From NCBI GenBank assembly GCA_030280995.1, contig JASXTE010000015.1, positions 4,699,001 to 4,763,000 of the forward strand: 64,000 nt of DNA, in the 5' to 3' direction. Within the stretch, counting starts at the first letter, position 1. Each line of letters begins with the position of its first letter. Positions 12,465 to 24,265 of the stretch are shown piece after piece. The notes beneath the pieces were generated by a model, which worked only from the letters and a program-made list of their open reading frames with translations, searched no databases and had not been told where the DNA came from. The position numbers were made by a program, and so were the translations under genes. Source of the stretch: Hemileia vastatrix. Lineage: Eukaryota; Basidiomycota; Pucciniomycetes; Pucciniales; Zaghouaniaceae.

Positions 12465-14172
12465 ATTTCTTAAAAAGTCTAAGAGGGAACTTAATAGTGG
12501 TTTTGGCATTAGATATATAGATTCAGCTTTCAAAAAATTTGTTTGGAATAAATTACAAAGACAAAAAGGATATATTTTGATGAAAGAATACTGATTTAGG
12601 TTCTCTTAAAATATTATTAACCATTTTTATGGAATATTAATCCATGGTTATCATTCTTTATGATATTATCATAGAATTTTTTCCTTTTTTAATATAATGA
12701 TTTTCTATTGTGTGGTATGTAGGCTAAGATAAGTTTAAAAGATTTATTGAAGATATATATACCAGAAACAGTATAATCTGTAGATTTATAACTATAACTT
12801 ACTTTTCTGATGTTTTACATCATTGATAAGTAGCTCATGCATTACACAAGTAAATAATTATAGTCTCTGGAAATAATTCCTTGTGAATTTCAAATTTTTT
12901 GTTATTCTTAAAATCATTACTCAAATAAACTAAAAATTTCTTCAAATATTGATTGAAAGAAGGAGTTACAAAATCTTATTTTGTAGTTATAAAAGTTTGA
13001 GTTATTTTTCATATTATCAAGTATAATGAACATTTGTAAATTTTAACTTGAAAACTAGTGATCATAGCAAAGTAATACTGGAAGAATCAGATAAAAAGGG
13101 TGGAATAAAGTCATAGCACAACAGGAAATGATACAAAATTGTTGATTTTTATCTCATAAAATTCAACTTATTTTTAACATATTTTACCACCTTTAGATAA
13201 TGTTTAGTGGATTTTAACATTATTGTAACAAGCAAACTTAACAATGTTTTGATTTTTTTAACAAAAATAAATATTGTTAGATCATTTTTTAAAAAAAATG
13301 ACTTATTTTTATGCTTTATCTACAATAGTTAGTAGTTTTTTTTGCAGAAATTACTTGTTTTGATATTCTATTTTTGAATTTTTGAAGAGACTTCATTGCA
13401 TTAAAGTTTTGTAATAATTTTTCATTAAAGCATCATATTTTAAATCTAGAGAATTGGTTTTGAAATAATATATATTTTCATGTTAATTGACTCATTATTT
13501 TTGGATTGATAAATTATGTTAAAATTGGGATTGCTTATTTCTAGTGAGTGTACATCATAGTTTGTTTTCAAATCAAAGATTAATAAATGGTGAAATTTGG
13601 TAAAATTCTAAATATCTTTTAAACCTTTTTGATTTAAATAATGTTTGATGTTATGTAATCATTCTATAAGTAGAACACAGTTAAAATCTGATAATGGTAC
13701 ATTGCTTTCAATTTCTAATACTAAAATTCTATTCTACTTGAAACAATGTAAACTAAAGCTTGGTATCTCATAAGAAACTCACAATTTTCAAAAATTATAT
13801 TTTCAACTTTTTAAACATGATACACATTAAAATATCTTTTTAGAATAATTTCCTAATTAGTTTCAAATACTAGAAAATAATGACCTCAATTTATTTTAAT
13901 ACTTAAACCATTCTGATGAGTGAATTTCACAATCCTCTAAGTAAAATATGGTTACCATTTATACACATATGCATGATTTCTCCTTTTGTTTAATTTTAGC
14001 TGAATCTAAAAAGTAAAATCACATGTTGAATATCATCTATAGATAAACTTCTTATATTAGAAGCTAATATTTCATATGAGAAATTTGTTATTGAGTTTGG
14101 GAAACATTAATAAGTGTTGGGTATTATAATTGAGCCATTTATTCAAGTAAATAAAAAAGGATGACCTTCTAA

Positions 14173-14223
<51 letters not shown>

Positions 14224-16378
14224 AAAATTAATTATATAGTAGCATTTAAACATGTTTTTATACTAATGTCATATAAAAAAAGGGATTGAACTAAAACTTT
14301 CAGTAAAGAAAATAAAAATAAGATAAGTTAATATTCTTGTTTATATTCTCATATTTTTGAAATGGCTTACTTAAGGGAGAAAATTATTTGGTTTTAGAGT
14401 ACAAGAATTTCTAGATAAAAATCTTCACAATATAGTTTGACCCTCTCAAAAAGAAAATTCTTCAAATTTTACTATGACATTTTATATATTTGTTAAGTAA
14501 TAGAAAATGGAGTTGTGTCTTTGACAATGAAGCTTTAGAAAATGAAATAAATGATTTAAATTTATAATATAATTTTTGAAACAATAAATCATGTATTCAA
14601 AAAAAATTATATATCTTACAATCAAGATAACAGTATTAATTAAGCAACTCTAACAACTATGGAAAGAAAACAAGAAAAAAATAATTAGTAAAATGCATAA
14701 GTTATTTTTAGAATTTAAGGAAACTTAATAGCTCTACCTGTAAACTAGCCTTAAAGCAGGTTTGGATTTAACATGTGGAAATTCATACATAGTACCCTTC
14801 CATCATTAGAGCAGAATAAAATTTATGTAGTTTTATTTTTTTAATTTATAATAGTATTTTTATTTTTGGCTTTTTCATTAGTATAACTATATATTTTTTA
14901 ACTTTCTTGTTTTTCATAACATAAGTTCAAAGCTGCACATCACTACTTCAAGATGAAACTCCATATAATGTAATCAATGAATGATATATTATAATGAATT
15001 TTACTAGAGACTTTTCAAAAATGGTGATTAAGAATACTTATTATAATTTTTTAAATTTTTATTATTATTCTATCTCTTGAAAGGAGATGGCCATATCTCA
15101 ATTTAATTAGTTTTTCCTCAGAAAAATTTATTCTTGATCTAAATAAAATTGCATCACTATTAACTAGATGTTATTATACAATTTTAACAATTTTTTTATC
15201 TGAACATAGTTGAAAGTATGTATAAATTAAAGTGTTTCCACATAGTCTTACTATTATCCCACCATTATTTTCACATTTAGATTTCATTATAACTGTAAAA
15301 TAAGTTTTTCAATAATTTTAATAATACCTTAATATTTAATAATTTAGTTACATAGTAGATTTTTTATCCTTTTTTTATATGAGGCTTATTATATAAACAC
15401 TACTTTTAGATTTTATCCATTTTGATGTCTGATAATTTAAATTTTCATTTAACAACCCAAATTATATCAAAAAAAATTCAAAAGTATATTTTTTTAATGT
15501 ACTCTTTTTGATAAACTTATCATTTCTTATAGGTTATTCTTCAACTATTTATTGTAATTAATTACCCACTCATTTATGGTCTGTTATTGTTGTTCATTAC
15601 ATACAGACAAAATAAGGATACTCTCATATTATATTGGAGTTTTAAATTAAAAAGTAAATACTAGTGGCTGGTATTAAATATGAAGTTGTTATAACTAAGT
15701 TGAACATTAATTAATTATTAAATGGCATTTTATATTACAAATTTTATTGAATGTATATAAAAATAACACTCAAGAAATATATATAAGATATATATATAAC
15801 CATTGTATATCAAAAATGAAGTACTTATCAACATGGTCTTTTTAAATGATTTTCAAATTTACTTAAAGAGACATTAATATTACCAATTCAAATTTTATAT
15901 CAAATACAACAATATTATTATTTCATTTTTAATTATTTTACAAAAAATTTGAGTTTCAAAGTAATTTAATTCAGTATTTAATGAATGTTTTTGAAAAATA
16001 TTTTTAAAAATAGATATAACCCCTCACAAAAAAAAATATAATTTTTTTTACTTACAATTTGCACGATATTTCTACCCTTAAAATATTTGTATTCTTCTAA
16101 CAAAAATATTTTTTAAATAAATTTAAAATTTTTTTCATTATTCAATTACAAAATGTCAAATTTATAATTTATTTTACCTTACTAAAAAATTTAGTTGAAA
16201 ATTTAATTTTGTATTTCCAAAAAATAAACTTAAATGTCAAAAATTAAAAAAACAAAATTATAAATATAATTATGAGAAAGAGGTAGATTAAATTTATAAT
16301 ATTCATATAAAAAAAATTCATATATTTTATGGTGTTTGAATTTTAAATTTAATGTATTAAAAAATAATTATTAAATAA
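10529..16378. other. 5.9-kb gene-free AT-rich arm of giant element
   Basis: I see no ORF of useful length on either strand and no recognisable RNA gene. The sequence is extremely AT-rich, with an (AT)n run at about 14178-14220 and a shorter one near 12430-12465. It contains neither the palindromes of the 24-26 kb array nor retroelement motifs. Within the element it is by far the longest stretch without coding potential. Confidence 0.6.
14178..14220. repeat. (AT)n microsatellite
   Basis: About 20 uninterrupted AT dinucleotides in the gene-free arm of the giant element. Confidence 0.9.
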
Positions 16379-17052
16379 CCAAGCCAAATGAAATTGGCTT
16401 GGATTTTTGGTATCACTAGAACTTATTTTTTTTCTTATACTCACATTTTAATTTTTAATTTTTTTTTTTTCTACATTTCTTATTTTTTTTTATGATTTTT
16501 AATTTTTTTAAGACCGAAGTTGCTTTCAAAAAACTTCGGTCTAACGTTTCTCTCACTTTCCCACCAGATTGCACCTGGTAGGGAAAGTCCCTTGCAGGGA
16601 CTTTGGTTTCTCTGTGTGCATTGCACAGCCAGAAAAAAACTGGCTGTGCAATGCACTGCATGCAGCACATGCAACACGCATCGCTGCTGCAAGTAATGCG
16701 CATTGCATGCAACGCGCGTTTCTGCTGCATGCAGCGCGCATTGCACATGCTGTGCATATCTCATGCAGCTGACTTGATATCAGCTGCATGAAATATGGTA
16801 GCGATTGTGCAACGCGCGTTGCACACTGCTTTGGCCACCTCCCAGCCTAGTAAATTAGCTGGGAGGGTGGCAAACATTACAGCAAGCAATCGAAGTCGCT
16901 TTTAGCGACTTCGATTGCCTGAAAGAGACACTTCCAGCCAGGGGAAACCTGGCTGGAAGTACTAAATTGAAATGTAAGGGACCCAAGCCAATTTCCAAGG
17001 CTTGGGTCATAAATTAAGGTTTCTAAAAAGCAGCCAGTATAAATCTGGCTGC
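16379..17052. repeat. Cluster of 13 consecutive hairpins
   Basis: Inverted repeats follow one another with little gap in GC-richer DNA. Arms: 16379-16387/16394-16402 (CCAAGCCAA); 16511-16521/16532-16542 (AGACCGAAGTT); 16556-16567/16575-16587; 16584-16591/16597-16604; 16616-16632/16640-16656 (17-bp arms); a complex TGCA-rich block 16655-16757; 16762-16772/16780-16790; a perfect 20-bp palindrome 16806-16825; 16834-16846/16858-16871; 16886-16900/16904-16918 (15-bp arms, 3-bp loop); 16930-16942/16948-16960; 16980-16989/16999-17008; 17030-17037/17045-17052. Arms of different hairpins share CAGCCAG or CAAGCC cores. Short ORFs crossing it (16455-16791) follow from the repeats and are not credible genes. 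Confidence 0.9.
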
Positions 17053-18797
17053 AATAAAAAGTAAATTTTTTAAATAAAATACATAAAAAAATAAAAATTT
17101 GTTCAAATAAAATATACAACACTCTTCAGCCAGTAAGAAACAGCCTTCCATTGTTACACATAGAAACAAAATCAAGTGTTTCTTTCATCAACATTGGCCA
17201 TGTTTCAATATTTTGAACCAAGTAAGATCAGGAAAAAGGTCACGGCAAAAAAATTGCATAATTAAAAGTCTCCCAATTTAATATGGTGCGGAGGTTCATA
17301 TTTTAGAAATAGGTGGTGCACATTATAGTTTCCTTTAAAAAAATTCAAAAATGAATTAATTTTGGCGCAATGTAAATTTAAATGTGATGAGTGTATGTTT
17401 TTTAGCTACGTGAAACATGGTAGCTAGAATTATGTGGCGTCAATGTTTTTTAGATGTGAAATTCAGTGTTCCACAAATGTGCATCTGTACAACATGCAGC
17501 CAAGTAAATTCTAGCTGGAATTAGTATATGCATAGGAAAAAATGATCATGCTGTGTACAGTGCCTTGGCAACATCATTCTTGGAATTTAGATGAAGTTTA
17601 TCATATGACTTGGAGAGCTGCATTTTTTTGAAAATGTGATCAGTGAAAATTCATGATATATACATCTGTTTGCCATCCAATTTATTTTTCCTTTCTCTTT
17701 CTCACTTACCTTTTTAAAAATTATCAATCATGTTTTTGCTTTATCATTTTGAATTATTGGTACTATTTTATTGATCTTATCTGATTACCGGTAAGCAAAT
17801 TTTTCTTGCTATTGCATTTCATATCATTTTGGTTTGTTACACTTTTTTACACTTTTGACAAGTTAATCTAATGATTCTAATTCTGAATTTATTTTTATGG
17901 TATCTTTTACTGTACCCTTTCGATTCATTATAAAATAATTCTTTTTCAGTTAACTTAAAGTTTTTTTATTTGTTTGTCAATTTACTTTTCTTTATTCCTT
18001 ATCAAAAATGTTCAATTTATTTATCTAACCATTTATTTTTTAAAACAGTGATTATAAAATAAACTTTATAATTAATTTTGATCAATCAGCTACAAATGGA
18101 AGAAGATTTTATAGACATGTAAGTTCATGTTTTGCTTATCATTTTTCTATATTTCTTTAATACTTTCTCAACCATTATATTATTAATATGAAAAGTAAAA
18201 CACTATCTCGTACTTGCTGAAAGCATACAGGATAATGTTTTGCTTTTCATAATAATAATTAGATTGTTTGTACTTTACCTTTAATTTATTGATTTTTAAG
18301 TTGTTTTAAAGTCTCGTACTTGCTGAAAGCATACAGGACAATGCTACAATTTAAAAATTAATAATTTATTGAAGTATAACTTTCTAAGTCAATATATTGA
18401 TCAGAGCAAGATTTTTCATTTTATATATGTGGATATCATAATTCCGTAAATTTTTTAATATTACTAGTGTATTGGAGTTATACTTTCATTATATTATTAA
18501 TATTAAGTGTAGAGCCAAATCTCGTACTTGCTGAATGCATACAGGATAAAGCTATACTCTTTATATGTATAATTTAATAAAGTATACCTTTGAAACACTT
18601 TCTTAATATTTGAAATAAAGAAAAAGTATATAAATTTACTAATATGTAGATATGCTAACTTTTGTATTTCTAATATTGAAGATAGGATAAAGTTAAAGGT
18701 ATCATTGACTGATAATTGAAATTATGTTACTATTTTCTAATTTTTGATTTTTTTCTATTTTAAATCAAAATTGAATTCTCTTAGGATTGAACCATAA
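17053..18797 (+). promoter_or_regulatory. 5' region of the Tet-like gene with a repeated 30-bp motif
   Basis: A long non-coding stretch upstream of the oxygenase start. A short upstream ORF at 18097 (MEEDFIDM) runs straight into a GTAAGT donor-like site at 18119. TTCTCTTAG at about 18777-18785 could be the matching acceptor, making a ~660-bp leader intron. A motif beginning TCTCGTACTTGCTGAA and ending CATACAGGA(T/C)A occurs at 18206, 18312 and 18520, i.e. 106 and 208 bp apart. The leader structure is inferred from splice motifs only. Confidence 0.45.
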
Positions 18798-20006
18798 ATG
18801 AGTAATGATTTGAAAAAAAAAACGGCCAGGGAAGAACTCTAACAATAGGTGGGCGAAAGACATTGCTACTGGAATGAAACTTGTAAACGCTCTTGGAATG
18901 GATACAAACGGGAAGAAGCCACATTTCTATGCACGATCTTATGCAAATAATATGACAGATTGAAATAATTATTTCAATTTTTTTCCTGGATGTAGTATTT
19001 ATAAACCAAAAGGTGTCTTAATACCTAATGTTCTTGTGCAGACTTTTGAAATTCATGAGCTCAAAGAACTAGATATGTTAGAAGCTACGGTGCAATGCAT
19101 TAAGGATCTTTCTTACTGCGAACATGAAATTAAAAATAATGGTTATCATCAAAGAGCTGGTGGTTTTGGAAAAATGTTTGGTGGTGGCTTTATTTTAGAT
19201 AGAAAGAAATCTTTACATATTTGTAAGTATCACTTTTTTTAATTTAAATACTGAATTTTTGAATGCTTTTCCTTGCAGATGAATACACTGATGATATTGT
19301 AAAAACGGATGAATATAAAAAACGAATGAAGAGGATTGCAATGTACTTTGAATATTTTTTTAAAAAAATATCATATGTAAAGTACAATGAGGCAACTAAT
19401 CTTTGCGCAAAACTTGGTATTCCTGGATTTTCAAAAGTTTCTAGTGAAGAAGAGGGTGTACCGTTTGCTAGTAATTTAACTTGGACATCTGGAGGGAATG
19501 GTAATGGGTTCTCTAATGAGGTTCATCTCGATAAGGATGCAAGTGAGTATACTTTAGGAATATTTTTTCCTAAAGATACAGAAAAAAACACCATTCATAT
19601 GAAGTATGATAAGACCCAACCACGACAAATAGGTGGAGAACTTATGTTTCCCGAAATTCAAAGTAAAATCAACTCTGAAGCAACTAATGGAATAACAGTG
19701 ACATTATGGCCTGCCAATCAACTAAGGCATTTCACCTCAAGATGTCATGAAATTCCTGGCTTCACTAGGATAGGTTCTTCTATTCAAATCAGCACTAGAC
19801 TTTTTCATGCTATAGAAAAGCTTAATGTTTTTGATATTGATATTTCAGAATACTTAGAAATTAAAAAAGAAAAATTTAGGTTAGAATATTTGATTAGTGC
19901 TTTGAGAGTTTTTTTGAAAAGAGATGACTTAATAGAGGAAGAAATAGAATCAGCAAAGTATTATTTATCTAATGTTAAGACAAATCTAAAAAATCTAGAT
20001 ATATAA
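18798..20006 (+). pseudogene. Tet/JBP-like 2-oxoglutarate/Fe(II) oxygenase (giant-element cargo)
   Basis: Best model: exon 18798-19222, intron 19223-19278 (GTAAGT...TTGCAG), exon 19279-20006, about 383 residues. The second exon holds the dioxygenase core: metal ligands H and D in NEVHLDKDASEY, a distal H in WPANQLRHFTSR, and a following R in GFTRIGSSIQIS fitting 2-oxoglutarate binding. The HxD-with-TLGIFFP pattern is typical of Tet-like oxygenases expanded in rusts; relatives oxidise methylcytosine or thymine in DNA, but this protein's substrate is unknown. Two lesions: ten A's at 18813-18822, where nine would keep MSNDLKKK in frame with RPGKNSNNRWAKD, and an in-frame TGA at 18961-18963 between ANNMTD and NNYFNFFP. 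Either could be an assembly error. Family call firm, activity doubtful. Confidence 0.78.
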
Positions 20007-20804
20007 ATATTAAAAATTTAAATTATATATACACAACTTAATGCAAATTTAAACATGATAAATACTTGGAGTAGCTGTAAAATTTTCAGTTTTGATAATT
20101 ATAGTATTATCTATTTTTTTATTTGTGAAATAAAATAATTTTTTTTCATAATATTATAAGAAAATTTGATTTACTTTTGAGGAAATATATAAGTTGTGAA
20201 ATCTTTAAATGTCATTTTTATTAAATTGGTAGCAAAGGTTCTAAAATAAAAAAAACTATAATAAAGAATTTGAAATATATTAGCCATAAAAATGTGCTTT
20301 AAATGCTACCAAATTAACTGTATAGTATTTTAGGTCAAACAGGCTTATTAATAAAAAAAGTTAATAATAAAGAGTTGAAGAAAGAATTTTGAATCAATAA
20401 TAGATTAAATTGTATTTTTTTAAGAATGTACTCATTTAATTATTTAAATTGTTCTACTTCTGATTAAAATGTTACAATCAACAAAAATATTTGTAATAAT
20501 TAATAGATTATATAATATTAAAGGTAAAGTAACAAAACTAGAGCAGTTATCATATTTTTATATAAACAATAAAATATTTAAGAATTTAATACAAGTATTT
20601 GAAATCATATAAGTAGATTTTAAAATCTTTGTTATTGCTGGACTTACAATAATTTTTTTTAATAATTAATTTAGAAAATCATGTCAAAGGTTACTTAATA
20701 AATTTCAAAGATGGTCACATTTTTGACGTATTTGAAGGAAAATAACTTGAATTATACAAGATATATCATATAGACAGAACTTTATCTATTTACATGTTGA
20801 AATA
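20007..20804. other. AT-rich spacer between convergent genes; no gene seen
   Basis: Lies between the 3' ends of the oxygenase (+) and the acidic gene (-). No ORF or repeat I can support. Confidence 0.5.
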
Positions 20805-23230
20805 TTAATTTATTGAAAGGCTATGTTTAGCAAAAAAAGGTGATACTGGCTGAATGGAGCTCCAGTGATTAAGAAAATATGCAGAAATAGCCCTAGCGAT
20901 TCCCGGAGGACTTGGGGTATCAAATTTTAAAGGAAATGGATCACACTTGCCTATAAAAGGTTTTATTAATGTTAAAATATAGTTATTTAAATTTTTCCAA
21001 ATTATTTCTTCCATCAAATGATTTTTTTTTCATGTAAATTAAGAAACTTAACTTCTGATATTACCTCCAAGCAATCAGCTGCTGAAGCCAATCTATGATC
21101 TTGAGAGCTCAGAAATAAACCATGGACACCATCAATTATATAGAATGTGAAAGATTGATATTGGTGGTGGGAGTATTCAGAATTTATTTTGTTTAGTGCA
21201 GCCTTTTGTTTCTCTCTCATTATAGTCAGTTCAGTATTTTCGTTTTTCTCACTTGATTGTTGAGCTTCACTAGTCTTGCCACTTGATATTGTTGCAGCAC
21301 AATATTTTGATTTAAGAATGATAATTTACATAATTATATCAATGATAATATTGCTGATTTGAAGAAGAGTTGACATTGATATATCACGGGTTTTAAGTGC
21401 AGTGGGACCAACTTCTAAGCCATCAGAAATTGGACTCTTCAGATTTGAAAGGTGAGCTAGAAGCTGAAGACCACGTTCAATTGGACAATCTGAGTTAATG
21501 TTTTGATGTGATGGAAGCTGGCTGAATTCATGTGCGGTCAGATAAAGTGAAGATGATATAAGAGATACCCATGAAGAACGGCAGTGGTCACTTGGGATCA
21601 TTAATCTCATGAGCATTCGGATAAGATTGGATTCAGGGTGATCCGTTTTCTTTGTTGAGGAAAGAATTTCAGTATTTAAACCATCAGGATCACATAAATC
21701 TTCCATTTTTTTGAAATCAATATTATCGAGTACCCATAGCTGTGAGCTATCAATCTCTAAAAAAATATTTGCTACAAAAGGAAAAAAAAAATAAGTAAAA
21801 GAACAAAAGTCAAGACTAAAAATTATGGTAACTTACATAACTCAGTAAGTTTTGAAAGCCAATCTTCTCCACAAGATTTTTCCCAATGAAAAGTAAACAT
21901 TGGAATATTTGACATGGGTTCTTGGGAAGAAGTAGAAGAGCGTAATTCGAGGAGAGTAACAATTTCCAACCACGACCTGAGGACCTTTGCCGTGCTGATT
22001 CTACCTTTATAAAAATTGTGAATTTTACAGAATTCCTCCTGCAAATCAGATTCTTTTAGAACTGAGGGTGAATAAGTTAGAGGTTTTTTCGATATCTTGA
22101 TTGGAGTTGATTTCATTGGTAGAGAAGCTTTCAAAGAGGTCAAAGTAGGTAATTTAGGAGGTGATGGGTATTGCTTCTTAGAAATGAAGGAATTTGGTGA
22201 TGAGCTGTTTGAATTATCATCTTTATCAAACATATCAACATGTCTTGAAGAAGATTTTAAACTTTGCTTTTTTTGATGAACAAGCATAGCTTCATATTCT
22301 GACAGTTGATCATCGCTATTTTCATTGCTCTTTTCATCATCTTCATCAGAGAAAGGGTGTTTATGGATGGAACAATCTACAGCAGGTGAGTTTCTGGTAC
22401 AAAATATCAAAAGAAAGATAAAAAGTAAAATATGTAAGCAATAAAAGAGATATATGATTGAATTTTAAAGATAAAAGAATAACAATAAAAAAAAGAAAAC
22501 AAGAATATACTCATTGTCAAAACCTTTGCTTTTTTTTTGAGATTTATTATTTGATACATCAGAAAATTCATTAGCAAAAGCCGGTTTAATACGTCAAACA
22601 AAAGAGGAGCCTTGGGATAATCTCTTTTTCTTGGAGCGGATAACAGGTGTTTCAAGATTTTCCTTAGAAGTTGAAGCATGAGTTGAAGCTGATGGTTCAT
22701 CTGTCTCATCATCATCGCTAATGACAATGACTTCATCAGGAGGAATCATACCCTCCTCATAAGCTACAAATATATATGGAGAAAAAAAATATTAATAATC
22801 TTATCTACTAATTTAAAAGGAGACAAAAAAGTGATGAACATACATTTTTCAAGGCTTTTCACATATTGGAGTAAGTCATTACAAGGGTTAGATAAATATG
22901 AAGGAGAAGGATTAATGTTAAGGATCTTGACAAGCTCTTCTGTTTTATCTCTAGCCAATTCAAGTAAATTGCGATACTGAACTCTTGTTATTTCCTGCCT
23001 CTCATTGCTAAGTACAGGAGGGTTAGGTGCCATGCCATGTGGCAGACATGGTGCAAGCTCAAAAGCTTCAAAGCGAGTATCAATCAGAGAGTGGGATGAA
23101 ACACATTTGGGTGCTGGAAAATCAAATTTTTGAAAAAAAAGATATAGAACATAAGTGAAATATATAAATTAAGAGAGAGGAACATGATATACATACAAAG
23201 TGGAGGGGTAGGATTTTGTATACTAGACAT
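20805..23230 (-). pseudogene. Acidic serine-rich multi-exon protein of unknown function (giant-element cargo)
   Basis: I do not recognise the family. Splice motifs connect exons 23230-23197, 23113-22844, 22763-22511, 22393-21837, 21771-21065 and a last one near 20950-20805, giving roughly 650 residues; phases agree at the first four junctions but not at the last. It begins MSSIQNPTPPL, then EITRVQYRNLLELARDKTEE. The middle is acidic and serine-rich (EVIVISDDDETDEPSAS; HPFSDEDDEKSNENSDD) with basic patches (RSKKKRLSQ), suggesting a disordered nuclear protein. The C-terminal half looks folded (FTFYIIDGVHGLFLSSQDHR). An in-frame TGA at 22594-22596 breaks the third exon; a TAA at 21326-21328 is either a second stop or inside a possible 48-bp intron. 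Its 5' end faces the palindrome array. Confidence 0.55.
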
Positions 23231-24265
23231 ATTGATTAATGAATATTAAAAAAAAGTATTCGATATCAAAAAATTATGATGTAATATGATGAATAATTAT
23301 AAGAAACTCTATTCTAGAAAATTGAAGTTGATAATTTAATAGGATAAAAAATTGAATAAGATTAAAATTAAAGTGAGGATGAAAGAAACAGAAAACATAA
23401 AGAGGGGGATTTTATATTATTTGAGCTTTTTTTAACATGTATTATTCATAGTGGGGTAAACTGAGTAACATGCTAAATCACAATCTGTTTATATTGAAGC
23501 GAAATTTGATGTAGCTAACAGAAAATACTAGTAATTCTTTGGGGACTTTTAGTGTGAAAAACAAATAATAACAAATTTATATCCCATATGCAAATTGCCA
23601 CGGGTAAATACAAAATTTTTTAAATTAGAATTTACTCCTAAACAAAAATGATACACTTAATTAGTATATTATATGAAAAAAAAGGATAATCCTTTATGAA
23701 TATTTGTTAAATTTACTTTCAGATGACAATGCGAGATTCACATATATACTGATATGCCTCATCAAACAAGAAATGAATTATAAATATAAAATTGGTAACA
23801 TTAAAATTTAAGATAAGAATTTGTTTTTTAAGTGACAGGAGGAGTGTCAGGCTAGGGTGTGGGCACCATGACCAAACCTTTGATAAACTTGGATACAACT
23901 AAGGGAAAAAAAAAAATTGAATAGTTTTATTTTGCAATATATCTTAGTCTGCACAAGATATTGCATTGTTGTCCCTAACTATACCAAAATTGTTACTTTT
24001 CAAAAGTTATAGGACTACTAAGTTGATAAAATATTATTATGAATCACCCAATGAAACACCTTAAGCAACATTCAAAATTATTAAAATATTAATATTCAAT
24101 TTGAGATTTGGATTAGCTAATTTTTCACAACTTACCACAGTTTTGATTAATATAATAAAACTTGAAAAAAATTGTTGAGATAACCTAGAAATGGGTGCAA
24201 GAAAATGATGAAACATATGACTTGAAGCTTAACTCATACACTATTGATAAACTTCATGGATCCTG
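23231..24265. other. Spacer upstream of the acidic gene; no gene seen
   Basis: AT-rich, probably the promoter region of the minus-strand acidic gene. A short GC-richer stretch (about 23834-23878, TGTCAGGCTAGGG) stands out, but I cannot assign it. Confidence 0.4.

Noticed and set aside
16455..16791. Five overlapping ORFs of 62-100 codons in the hairpin cluster
   Set aside because: They lie on both strands and in several frames of the same inverted repeats (reading MHSMCNA, CMQ, ACC and so on), which is what palindromic TGCA-rich DNA produces; no start context or homology.
16379..17052. Helitron 3' end
   Set aside because: A Helitron has one short hairpin before CTRR and a RepHel gene. Here there are thirteen hairpins, no CTRR context and no Rep/helicase protein; the helicase nearby is SNF2-type.
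18097..18123. Start of the oxygenase gene at ATG 18097
   Set aside because: Its frame ends after eight codons or runs into a GTAAGT donor, and joining it to the acceptor at ~18785 hits a stop (MIEP then TAA) just before ATG 18798; treated as a short upstream ORF.
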